Shown here in pieces: positions 1-6,892 of a DNA stretch of 8,942 bases (positions within the stretch are counted from its first letter, which is position 1; each line of letters starts with the position of its first letter). The position numbers and the translations under genes are program-made. The stretch comes from Rhizobacter sp. (GTDB lineage: Bacteria; Pseudomonadota; Gammaproteobacteria; Burkholderiales; Burkholderiaceae). The notes under the pieces are model-generated. The model was not told the DNA's origin and searched no databases. It saw only the letters and a list, made by a program, of their open reading frames with translations. The DNA is taken from assembly GCA_014379885.1 (NCBI GenBank), contig JACMKW010000112.1, positions 1 to 8,942 of the forward strand, read 5' to 3'.

Positions 1-323
<323 letters not shown>

Positions 324-368
324 TCAACACGACGGCGCACCCCCCGCACGCCGCGTGTGTTGTGCTGA

Positions 369-1676
369 TCACCACCAGCTTTCCACCTGCACGCCGTAGG
401 TCATGCCGTTGCGCTTGTCGCCGAAGACGCCGTTCGCCTGCGTGCCGGCGTCGTCGTTCCACTTGGCGTAGGTGACGAATGCGCGGAACACCGGGCGAGC
501 CCAGAAGCCCTTGGCCAGCGAGAGCTGGGGTGCAATGGTCAGCTTCGCCAGCTTCGGCTTGGCGCCGGAATCTGTCTTGCCGGTGTCGTAGCCGACTTCG
601 GCAGCCAGGCTGAAGTTGTCGGTGAAGTTGTACTGCGGGCGAATGCCGAAGCTGGTCCAGGTGTTGCTGTTGCCGCTGTTGGTTTTGACCTTGCCGTAGC
701 TCCCAGTCAGCATGCCCGACACGTTGGTGCCGGCCAAGTCAAAGTAGAACTGGTCGTGGATGCGCCAAGAGTTCTTGCCTTCGTCGCCCTCGGTCGCGCC
801 GGGGTAGGTCGGCAGCCACTCGAAGCCGCTGCCCAGCTTGTTGCCGTAGACGAATGCGAACTTGTTGAAGCCACCCAGCACCCCGGTTTGCGTGTGTTCC
901 AGGAACAGCATGGTGCCGCTTCCAGTGCTGGCGGTGTCGCTGGCCGTGCTGCCTTTCAGGAGCACCAGCTCGCCTTCGAGCTTGCCGTTCGGGTTGACGT
1001 TGATGTCGTAGAAGCGCATCGCGTAGCGCTTGGCCACCACGTCGTCTTTGGCGTTTCCGTTGTTGTTGCCGGTCTGGTCTTGCACCGAACCGTTGCCGCC
1101 GTTCTGGTGGTACGCAAAGGCCAGTTTCAGCGGGCCTGCGGCGATGTCTTCGATGCCGGCACCGGGGCCGCTGTTGTTCCAGTAGAAGTAGTCGTTGATG
1201 TGGATGTCGTGGCGGTTGTAGTAGCGCTTGCCGATCCAGATCTTGGCGTCGGCGAATGCGCCCTTGTCACCAAAGAAGCCACCGGCCTGCACGAAGTTCT
1301 GGCGGCTTGCGAGCTGGAAGCCTTGCGACGAGCGCGAGTTGGCGAAGTCGACGTTGGTGGCGGTGCTTTCGTAGTCCTGGGCGCCGCGCTCTTGCAGCGC
1401 CAGCATCAGGCTGTACTTGGCCCAGGCGCCGTCGGCCTTGCCGAAGGGCGCCACGACCATGGCTTCACCATAGTTGTCGCACTCGTTGCCCAGGCGGTAC
1501 TTGGCGCGGATCGGCCAACCACCCTGGAAACACTGCAGGTTGCCGCCTTCGCTGGTGGTACCGACCTGCGTGCGCAGGTAGCCATGGAACTCCACGCCTT
1601 GGGCTTGCACCGAGGTCGCCCCCAGGGCGCTCGCTGCAGCCGCGGCCACGGCGAGCAGTTTGAATTTGTTCTTCAT
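369..1676 (-). CDS. lamB: Maltoporin, LamB family
   Basis: Outer-membrane trimeric beta-barrel channel for maltose and maltodextrins; 435 residues, close to the usual 420-450. The signal peptide MKNKFKLLAVAAAAASALGATSVQA is followed by mature QGVEFHGY, matching the VDFHGYARSG start of known maltoporins. Cys49 and Cys66 sit in the conserved QCFQ and LGNEC segments that form the surface disulfide. AKYRLGNEC, GKRYYNRHDIHINDYFYWNNSGPGAG, HTQTGVLGGFNKF, the near-C-terminal TYAKWND and the terminal VESWW (aromatic C-terminus, needed for barrel assembly) are family hallmarks. The start is ATG at 1676 because GAGGAG (1689-1684) lies 7 nt before it; the ATG at 1691 overlaps this site and is rejected. 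It is divergent from glk and leads into the alpha-glucosidase. Regulation is probably through the TGTAGT sites in the shared gap. Confidence 0.95.
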   Translation of the reverse strand: MKNKFKLLAVAAAAASALGATSVQAQGVEFHGYLRTQVGTTSEGGNLQCFQGGWPIRAKYRLGNECDNYGEAMVVAPFGKADGAWAKYSLMLALQERGAQDYESTATNVDFANSRSSQGFQLASRQNFVQAGGFFGDKGAFADAKIWIGKRYYNRHDIHINDYFYWNNSGPGAGIEDIAAGPLKLAFAYHQNGGNGSVQDQTGNNNGNAKDDVVAKRYAMRFYDINVNPNGKLEGELVLLKGSTASDTASTGSGTMLFLEHTQTGVLGGFNKFAFVYGNKLGSGFEWLPTYPGATEGDEGKNSWRIHDQFYFDLAGTNVSGMLTGSYGKVKTNSGNSNTWTSFGIRPQYNFTDNFSLAAEVGYDTGKTDSGAKPKLAKLTIAPQLSLAKGFWARPVFRAFVTYAKWNDDAGTQANGVFGDKRNGMTYGVQVESWW

Positions 1677-1763
1677 CGACGGACTCCTCATTGCTTTGCT
1701 GCTGGATGCCGGACTCAAGGTCTCGCAGAACCTGGTGCCCCGGCGGTTATGAAATCTGGGTTG

Positions 1764-1832
1764 CACTTCGCACAACTGCTTTGCAAAGAACCAAGTACCT
1801 TGACTACATAGTTCGTCTTGTCTTGCGAAGTG
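1764..1832. repeat. Inverted pair of CACTTCGCA elements upstream of lamB
   Basis: CACTTCGCA at 1764-1772 recurs as its exact reverse complement TGCGAAGTG at 1824-1832, so the pair faces each other 60 bp apart. They flank operator-like site A. The first copy is also embedded in TTGCACTTCGCACAA-like sequence. This may be a second regulator's site pair; the length (9 bp) makes chance possible. Confidence 0.4.
1794..1808 (-). promoter_or_regulatory. Operator-like site A (TGTAGTCAAGGTACT)
   Basis: Read on the minus strand this is TGTAGT-CAAGG-TACT, sharing TGTAGT-N5-TAC with sites B and C. It lies about 120-130 bp before the lamB start, in the region where its promoter should be. I could not identify convincing -35 and -10 boxes for lamB. 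The pattern resembles the HexR (RpiR family) palindrome TGTAAT...ATTACA, recalled from the literature; the regulator is inference. Confidence 0.5.
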
Positions 1833-1842
1833 AAGGGACTTT

Positions 1843-1857
1843 AGTAGGCAGACTACA
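1843..1857 (-). promoter_or_regulatory. Operator-like site B (TGTAGTCTGCCTACT)
   Basis: On the minus strand it reads TGTAGT-CTGCC-TACT. It matches site A at TGTAGTC and TACT and has better internal dyad symmetry (GTAG...CTAC). Its centre is 49 bp from that of site A, about 4.7 helical turns, so the two lie on roughly opposite to similar helix faces. It lies on the lamB side of the divergent region. Confidence 0.55.
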
Positions 1858-1869
1858 TGACAAAAAAGC

Positions 1870-1902
1870 GGGTTTACCCCAGGCTATTACCCGGTAAAAC
1901 CC
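1870..1902. repeat. Imperfect inverted repeat in the lamB-glk intergenic region
   Basis: GGGTTTACC (1870-1878) faces GGTAAAACCC (1893-1902), with one extra A on the right arm and 14 bp between. It also contains two direct TTACCC copies (1874-1879 and 1887-1892). It lies near the middle of the divergent region, upstream of both genes' likely transcription starts, so a DNA-binding site is more likely than an RNA hairpin. Function unknown. Confidence 0.4.
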
Positions 1903-1931
1903 TAGTGGTGTTGACGAGTAGTGCGAAAACA

Positions 1932-1960
1932 TGGACTCGGCCGATTTTGGGGCGTACAGT
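1932..1960 (+). promoter_or_regulatory. Candidate sigma-70 promoter of glk operon
   Basis: TGGACT (1932-1937, 4 of 6 to TTGACA) and TACAGT (1955-1960, 4 of 6 to TATAAT) are spaced by exactly 17 bp. The predicted start near 1967 gives a leader of about 28 nt. Operator-like site C begins right at that start. Both boxes are weak, as expected for a regulated promoter. Confidence 0.4.
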
Positions 1961-1967
1961 TTTGCTT

Positions 1968-1982
1968 TGTAGTTTGCTTACA
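1968..1982 (+). promoter_or_regulatory. Operator-like site C (TGTAGTTTGCTTACA)
   Basis: The best of the three related sites: TGTA and TACA (8-bp dyad ends) with the same 15-bp length and TGTAGT-N5-TAC pattern as A and B. It spans the predicted glk transcription start and ends next to the AGGA ribosome site, a classic repressor position. It agrees with the HexR-type consensus TGTAATTAAATTACA at the outer positions; identity of the regulator is inferred. Confidence 0.6.
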
Positions 1983-1985
1983 GGA
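1982..1985 (+). promoter_or_regulatory. Ribosome binding site AGGA that supports the glk TTG start
   Basis: AGGA at 1982-1985 is 9 nt before TTG at 1995. The glk frame is closed by TGA at 1986-1988, so TTG 1995 is the only usual start codon ahead of the GDIGGTN motif. An ATG at 1985 is out of frame. Confidence 0.6.
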
Positions 1986-1994
1986 TGACTTGGT

Positions 1995-2969
1995 TTGAAC
2001 TCGAACTCGCACTTCCCGCGCCTGCTTGGCGACATCGGCGGTACCAACGCCCGCCTGGCCTGGCAAGACAGCCGCCATGCTCCTTTGAGTGACATCGCGA
2101 CCTACCCCTGCGCTGACCACGAATCGCTGCTGCACGCGATGCAGCACTACTTGCAGGTGCACGCCAAACCGGCGCCACACTGGTGTGCCATTGGCATCGC
2201 CAACCCCATCGTGGGTGACCACGTGCAGATGACCAACCACGATTGGTCGTTCTCCATCACCGCCGTGCAGCAAGCCCTGGGGCTCGAGCGGTTTCTGGTG
2301 ATCAACGACTTCACCGCGTTGGCCTTGTCGCTGCCTGCGTTGTCCTTGTCCGACCTGCTGAAGGTGGGCGGCGGCGAGCCCGCACGCGATGCGCCGCTGG
2401 CCTTGCTCGGCCCTGGCACGGGCCTGGGCGTCTCGGGCTTGCTGCCGGCGAACCGTCTGCACGCGAGCGTGCCGCTGAACGGCGAGGGTGGTCACGTCAC
2501 GCTGGCCGGAACCAATGACCTCGAAGACGCGGTGATCCGCTGCCTGCGGCGCCGTTTTGGCCACGCGTCGGCCGAGCGGGTGTTGTCGGGCCCGGGCTTG
2601 TTCAACCTTTACGAGGCCTTGTGCGAGGTGGCCGGCGTGCCGGCGCAACCGCACACCGCCGCGGAGATCACGGCCGCCGCCCAAGCCGGCAGCGACGCCC
2701 AGTGTGCGCAGGCCGAAGCGCTGTTCTTCAGCTTTCTGGGCACCATGGCCGGCAACCTGACCCTGTCGCTGGGCGCGCGAGGCGGCGTCTACATCGGTGG
2801 GGGCATCGTGCCGCGGCTGGGCGCGCGCATCCTGGCGTCAAGTTTTCGCGAGCGTTTCGAAAGCAAGGGGCGCTTTCGGGCCTACCTGGCATCCATCCCG
2901 GTGTTTGTGGTCCATGCCGACGTGTCGCCAGCGCTGATCGGCGCGTCACGCGCACTCGACGATTTGTGA
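1995..2969 (+). CDS. glk: Glucokinase (bacterial Glk type, ROK-independent)
   Basis: Cytoplasmic enzyme that phosphorylates glucose with ATP to glucose 6-phosphate, the last step of maltodextrin breakdown here. 324 residues, typical of the E. coli Glk class. Visible motifs: GDIGGTNARLAW (12-23, phosphate binding), MTNHDW (79-84, sugar side), INDFTA with catalytic Asp105 (103-108), GPGTGLGV (139-146, phosphate 2), GEGGHVTL (163-170), RVLSGPGLFNLYEAL (195-209) and GGVYIGGGIVPRL (263-275). Start is TTG at 1995, forced by an in-frame TGA just upstream and supported by AGGA 9 nt before it; TTG usually gives modest translation. It is the first gene of the rightward operon, 11 nt before the SHOCT protein, and divergent from lamB. 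Site C on its predicted transcription start suggests repression that is lifted when maltodextrin or sugar phosphate is present. Confidence 0.95.
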   Translation: MNSNSHFPRLLGDIGGTNARLAWQDSRHAPLSDIATYPCADHESLLHAMQHYLQVHAKPAPHWCAIGIANPIVGDHVQMTNHDWSFSITAVQQALGLERFLVINDFTALALSLPALSLSDLLKVGGGEPARDAPLALLGPGTGLGVSGLLPANRLHASVPLNGEGGHVTLAGTNDLEDAVIRCLRRRFGHASAERVLSGPGLFNLYEALCEVAGVPAQPHTAAEITAAAQAGSDAQCAQAEALFFSFLGTMAGNLTLSLGARGGVYIGGGIVPRLGARILASSFRERFESKGRFRAYLASIPVFVVHADVSPALIGASRALDDL

Positions 2970-2980
2970 ACGGAGGCAGC

Positions 2981-3754
2981 ATGAACATTCATCTTCGAGC
3001 CTGGCTGCGAGCCGCTCTTGTCTTGGCCAGCCTGTTCGGCTTGGCGGCGCCTGCTGTGGCGGCCGATGCCCCGCGCCTTGTGTGGCAGATCGGCGAGTTC
3101 ACCAAGGTGCAACGTGTGCCGCGCGAGGCGGGCAGTGAGCCCAACCAGCACCCACGCGCACTGCCCCCAGAGCAGCTGCGCTCACTGCTGGCCTCGTTGC
3201 GGGTGCTCATCAAGGGCAAGTCGCAACCGCTGTTCGTCAGCGACGAGATCGGCGACCTGATCGAGCCGCTGGCCCAGGCCCTCGCTGCCGCAGACCCCGG
3301 CGACGACCTGCTGCTGTTGAGCAGCACACGGCGCGGCGACAACCTGCTGGCACCATCGACCGGGCTGACGGCGCGGCTGTTCGTGCAGTCGGACCAGCTG
3401 CACGTGATCGTGCACGACGCGCGGCTCGAATTCATGGGCGCCTGGATCGGTACCCGCATCCCGCCCAAATTCAACTACGGCGCGCGTTCGCGTGCCAGTG
3501 AGGTGGTGCTGCAAAGCGCCACCGGCCAGGCACGCCGCGCCGACTGGCAAGCGTTGCCGCTGGGCGCTGTGGCTGTCGCACCTCTTTCTGCGCCCGCTGC
3601 GCCTGTGGCACCCGCCGCTGCATCTGCGCGTGACAACGGTTTCTTCCAAGAGCAGGAACAACGCCTGCGCGGACTCAAGCGCCTGCTCGAGCAGGGTTTG
3701 ATCAGCGAGGCGGAGTTCCAGCAAAAACGCCGCGAAATCCTCCAAACCCTTTGA
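2981..3754 (+). CDS. Exported SHOCT-domain protein of unknown function
   Basis: 257 residues; I do not recognise a named family for the main part. A signal peptide (basic MNIHLRAWLR, then hydrophobic to AVA at 25-27) predicts export to the periplasm without a lipobox. Residues about 30-195 form a mixed alpha/beta region with LFVSDEIGDLIEPLAQALAAA (84-104), STGLTARLFV (126-135) and LHVIVHDARLEF (140-151). An Ala/Pro linker (197-215) follows. The last 31 residues (227-257, LRGLKRLLEQGLISEAEFQQKRREIL) are a SHOCT domain, a short helical C-terminal module thought to mediate assembly. The start is ATG 2981 with GGAGG at 2972-2976. It lies 11 nt after glk and 42 nt before pullulanase, so it is co-transcribed and may serve the envelope part of starch use. 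That role is inference only. Confidence 0.85.
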   Translation: MNIHLRAWLRAALVLASLFGLAAPAVAADAPRLVWQIGEFTKVQRVPREAGSEPNQHPRALPPEQLRSLLASLRVLIKGKSQPLFVSDEIGDLIEPLAQALAAADPGDDLLLLSSTRRGDNLLAPSTGLTARLFVQSDQLHVIVHDARLEFMGAWIGTRIPPKFNYGARSRASEVVLQSATGQARRADWQALPLGAVAVAPLSAPAAPVAPAAASARDNGFFQEQEQRLRGLKRLLEQGLISEAEFQQKRREILQTL

Positions 3755-3764
3755 CCTGACAAGA

Positions 3765-3785
3765 GCGCGCCACCCAAGGGCGCGC
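3765..3785 (+). repeat. GC-rich hairpin touching the pullulanase ribosome site
   Basis: GCGCGCC (3765-3771) pairs with GGCGCGC (3779-3785) around a 7-nt loop. The next bases are AGGAG (3786-3790), the ribosome site of the pullulanase gene. There is no T-run, so it is not a terminator. It could block RNase passage or modulate translation of pullulanase. Confidence 0.6.
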
Positions 3786-3796
3786 AGGAGACCCAC

Positions 3797-6700
3797 ATGA
3801 GATTGATGAGCAGGCGCTTCGTGCGCTGGATGGGCGGCTGCGCCCTGGCGGCAGGGCTGGTGGCGTGCGGCGGCGGAGGCGGAGGCGGCGCTGCACCGTC
3901 GAGTTCGTCTGGCGGCCTGGATGCCGGAACGCTGCGCGTGCACTACCAGCGCCCCGATGCGATCTACACCAACTGGGCGGTCTACTCCTGGAACGGCCCT
4001 ACCACGCCTTCGATCGGCTGGCCCGGCGCACCGCGATTTGTGTTCGAGAGAACCGACAGCTACGGCGCTTATGTCGACATCCGGCTCGACACCAGCAAGA
4101 CCACCTTCGACTTCGTGCTCAACAAGGGCACCAACGGCACCGACACCATCAAGGACCCTGACTGCGACCGCAGGGCGACCATCGCTTCCGACATCACCAC
4201 CCGCGGCCAGCAGGTCTGGCTCAAGTCGGGCGACTGCGCCACCTATGCCAGCGAGGCGGCCGCCAACGGCATCAGCCTGAATACGTCGCGTGCGATGTGG
4301 CTCGCGGCCGGCACGCTGGTGTGGCCGGGTGCCACACAGGCCGGTGAGTTCAGGTTGCACTACGCGGCCAACGGTGGCATTGCGGTCGATGCCAACAGCG
4401 GTGTCAGCGGTGCTGACGGCAGCCTCGTGCTCGCAGCCGACACCCTGAGCGCTGACCTGCTGGCGCGCTTCCGTCACCTGGCCACGTCGCCGGCCTTCGC
4501 CGTGCCCAGCGCGGCCAACGTGCGCCAGCTGCTCAAAGGCCAGCTGGTGGTGGTGCGTTGGCTCAACGGCAAGCCAGCCGGCGCCACCCAGGTGCAAATC
4601 CAGGGGGTGCTCGATGACGTTTATGCAGCAAGCGCCAGCACCCAGACGTTGGGCGCGAGCTTTGCCGGTGATGGCACGCCCACGCTGCGCCTGTGGGCGC
4701 CGACGGCGCGCTCGGTGCAAGTCAACATCCCGGGTGGTGCGAGCCTGCCCATGAGCGAAGACGCGGCCTCCGGCGTATGGACGCTCACCGGTGACAGCGC
4801 CTGGCGCAACAGCGCCTACTACACCTACAGCGTCACGGTGTTCTCCGCGATCGATGGGGGCGTGGTCACCAACCAGGTCACCGACCCCTATGCGGTGACC
4901 CTCAACGCCAACAGCCAGGCCGCCTTGCTGGCCGACCTGAGCAGCGCCGCCATGAAGCCGGCCGGTTGGGACGCCCACACCGTGCCGCCGCCGGCCCAAC
5001 CCGAAGACAGCGTGCTGTACGAGCTGCATGTGCGCGACTTCTCGGTCAATGACGGCTCGGTGCCCGTTGCCAAGCGTGGCAAGTACACCGCCTTCGGCGA
5101 GGCCGCCTCGCAGGGCATGACCCACCTGCGCTCACTCGGCGCGGCCGGCCTGACCCATGTGCACCTGCTGCCGGTATTCGACATCGCCAGCGTCAACGAG
5201 GCCGGCTGTACCACGCCGTTGGTCACGCCGGCAGGCAGCACCTCGACCACCCAGCAGGCCACCGTCACGGCAGCCAGTGGTACCGATTGCTTCAACTGGG
5301 GCTACGACCCGCGTCACTTTGGCGCCCCCGAGGGCAGCTACGCGACCAACGCGGCCGATGGGCGTGTGCGGGTGATCGAGTTCCGCGAGATGGTGGCTTC
5401 GCTGCACAGCGCCGGCCTGCGGGTGGTGATGGATGTGGTTTACAACCACACCAGCGGCAACTTCCTCGACCGCATCGTGCCGGGCTACTACTACCGGCTC
5501 AACGGTGACGGTGTGATCGAACGCCCAACCTGCTGCGACAACACCGCGCCCGAGTTCGCGATGATGGAAAAGCTGATGATCGACACGCTCAAGACCTGGG
5601 CTACGCAGTATGGCGTTGACGGCTTCCGCTTCGACATCATGGGTCACATCCCCAAGAGCTCGATGGTGAAGGCGCAGGCCGAGGTGGATGCCGCTGCCGG
5701 GCGTGCGCTTTACTACTACGGCGAGGCCTGGAACTTCGGCGAGGTGGAGAACGACCGCCGCTTCGAGCAGGCCCGCCAGGCCAACCTCGCTGGCACCGGC
5801 ATCGGCTCGTTCAACGACCGCTTGCGCGATGCGATGCGCGGTGGTGGCCCCTTCGACAGCGGTGACGACATCCTGCGCAACCAGGGTTTTGCCAGCGGCC
5901 TGTGCTACGACATCAACGCGACCAACGGCGCGGCGGCGTGCACCAACACGCAGCGGGGCGACCTGCACAACCGGCAGAACATGATCCGCATCGGTATGGC
6001 CGGCAACCTGCGCAACTTCGTGCTCAACGGGCAGGCGGCCAGCGCCTACGACTACGGCGGCCAGCAAGCCGGCTACACCAGCGATCCGCAAGAGGTCATC
6101 AACTACGCCGGTGTGCACGATGGCGAAACGCTGTTCGACATCGCCCAGTTCAAACACCCGAGCGGCACCTCGGCCGCCGAACGGGCCCGTGCCCAGGTGG
6201 TGGCGCTGGCCACGGTGTTGATGGGGCAGGGAGTGCCGTTCATCCACGCCGGTGACGAGTTGCTGCGCTCCAAGGCCTTCGACCGCGACAGCTACAACTC
6301 GGGCGACTGGTTCAACCGCATCGACTGGACCGGCAGCACCAACTACCTGACCGAGTTCGGCCTGCCTCCGGCGGAGAAAAACGAAGCCGGCTGGCCGCAC
6401 ATCAGCGCGATGCTGACCAACGTCAATGTGGCGCCCGCGCCGGGCGACATCGTGGCGACACGCAATGCGGTGCTCGACTTCCTGGCGCTGCGCCGCGACA
6501 CCACCATGCTGCGCCTGCGCACCGGGGCCGACGTGATGCGTTGTGTGAGCTTCCCCGACCAGGCGGCCCAGCAAGACGGGCTGATCGTGATGAAGGTGGG
6601 CGTGGGCGACGCCAGCTGCGGCGACGGCAAGTACCGCAACCTGCTGGTGCTGATCAATGCCAACAAGGTGGCGCAGACCTTCACGTCAGCAACGCTGGCC

Positions 6701-6832
6701 AATGCCGGCTTTGTGCTGCACCCGGTGCAGGTGACCGGCTCCGATGCTGTGGTCAGGGCTGCCACCCATGAGCAGGCCACGGGCGCATTCAGCGTGCCGG
6801 CCCGCACGGTGGCCGTGTTCGTTCAGAACTGA
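3797..6832 (+). CDS. pulA: Pullulanase-type alpha-1,6-glucosidase, secreted lipoprotein (GH13_13)
   Basis: Debranching enzyme that hydrolyses alpha-1,6 links in pullulan, amylopectin and branched dextrins; 1011 residues, as for Klebsiella PulA-type enzymes. The signal peptide ends in lipobox LVAC (lipidated Cys24), followed by a Gly run and Ser-rich tether, so it is membrane-anchored, probably surface-exposed. Domains: N-terminal CBM41/PUD-like region (about 45-150, LRVHYQRPD...NWAVYSW), a middle beta region (about 180-275), CBM48-like domain (about 293-370, LRLWAPTA), then the catalytic barrel from YELHVRDFS (408-416). Catalytic signatures: DVVYNH (546-551), FNWGYDP (499-505; the usual pullulanase YNWGYDP with Phe first), DGFRFDIMGH with nucleophile Asp613, GEAW with acid/base Glu643, and VHD with Asp775. 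Start ATG 3797 with AGGAGA at 3786-3791. Last gene of the glk operon, ending at a terminator. Surface display probably needs a type II secretion system encoded elsewhere. Confidence 0.95.
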   Translation: MRLMSRRFVRWMGGCALAAGLVACGGGGGGGAAPSSSSGGLDAGTLRVHYQRPDAIYTNWAVYSWNGPTTPSIGWPGAPRFVFERTDSYGAYVDIRLDTSKTTFDFVLNKGTNGTDTIKDPDCDRRATIASDITTRGQQVWLKSGDCATYASEAAANGISLNTSRAMWLAAGTLVWPGATQAGEFRLHYAANGGIAVDANSGVSGADGSLVLAADTLSADLLARFRHLATSPAFAVPSAANVRQLLKGQLVVVRWLNGKPAGATQVQIQGVLDDVYAASASTQTLGASFAGDGTPTLRLWAPTARSVQVNIPGGASLPMSEDAASGVWTLTGDSAWRNSAYYTYSVTVFSAIDGGVVTNQVTDPYAVTLNANSQAALLADLSSAAMKPAGWDAHTVPPPAQPEDSVLYELHVRDFSVNDGSVPVAKRGKYTAFGEAASQGMTHLRSLGAAGLTHVHLLPVFDIASVNEAGCTTPLVTPAGSTSTTQQATVTAASGTDCFNWGYDPRHFGAPEGSYATNAADGRVRVIEFREMVASLHSAGLRVVMDVVYNHTSGNFLDRIVPGYYYRLNGDGVIERPTCCDNTAPEFAMMEKLMIDTLKTWATQYGVDGFRFDIMGHIPKSSMVKAQAEVDAAAGRALYYYGEAWNFGEVENDRRFEQARQANLAGTGIGSFNDRLRDAMRGGGPFDSGDDILRNQGFASGLCYDINATNGAAACTNTQRGDLHNRQNMIRIGMAGNLRNFVLNGQAASAYDYGGQQAGYTSDPQEVINYAGVHDGETLFDIAQFKHPSGTSAAERARAQVVALATVLMGQGVPFIHAGDELLRSKAFDRDSYNSGDWFNRIDWTGSTNYLTEFGLPPAEKNEAGWPHISAMLTNVNVAPAPGDIVATRNAVLDFLALRRDTTMLRLRTGADVMRCVSFPDQAAQQDGLIVMKVGVGDASCGDGKYRNLLVLINANKVAQTFTSATLANAGFVLHPVQVTGSDAVVRAATHEQATGAFSVPARTVAVFVQN

Positions 6833-6843
6833 AGGCTGCGGGC

Positions 6844-6877
6844 AAAAAAGAGGGCGGCGCTACGGCGCCGCCCTTTT
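6844..6877. terminator. Bidirectional terminator between pulA and fabI
   Basis: GGGCGGCGC (6852-6860) and GCGCCGCCC (6865-6873) form a perfect 9-bp stem with a TACG tetraloop. Rightward it is followed by TTTT (6874-6877). Leftward, the run of six A residues (6844-6849) reads as a T-run after the stem. It sits in the 60-bp gap between two convergent genes and serves both; the leftward (fabI) side has the longer T-run. Confidence 0.9.
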
Positions 6878-6892
6878 CCGTTGTGAAGAGGC

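Larger units (their letters stand above)
1677..1994. promoter_or_regulatory. Divergent lamB-glk control region
   Basis: This 318-bp gap is noticeably more AT-rich than the genes around it. It holds, from left to right: the lamB ribosome site GAGGAG (1684-1689), one CACTTCGCA element, operator-like site A, the reverse CACTTCGCA element, site B, the imperfect dyad 1870-1902, a degenerate fourth site-like sequence (1917-1931), the glk promoter candidate and site C. No protein or RNA gene is supported inside it. Confidence 0.8.

Noticed and set aside
756..1811. 351-codon plus-strand frame opposite lamB
   Set aside because: Antisense to a maltoporin with full family signatures, signal peptide and ribosome site; translation is Val/Ala-rich without domains.
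1917..1931. Fourth copy of the TGTAGT operator (minus-strand TGTTTTCGCACTACT)
   Set aside because: It matches only part of the fixed positions and lacks TGTA; kept as a degenerate possibility, not a feature.
1985..2000. ATG at 1985 as the glk start
   Set aside because: It is in a different frame from GDIGGTN; the glk frame has a TGA at 1986-1988, so TTG 1995 is the start.
1902..2684. 260-codon minus-strand frame over glk
   Set aside because: Opposite to an unmistakable glucokinase and running into the regulatory region; it is Gln/Arg/Val-rich with no motif.
3182..5125. 647-codon open frame on the minus strand across the SHOCT gene and pullulanase
   Set aside because: It lies antisense to two clearly recognisable genes, spans their junction, has low-complexity Ala/Arg/Gly/His-rich content and no known motifs. 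Long antisense frames are expected from GC-rich third positions.
5132..6574. 480-codon open frame antisense to pullulanase
   Set aside because: Same cause: it mirrors the codon pattern of the real catalytic domain, with Val/Ala/Gly/His-rich translation and no ribosome site.
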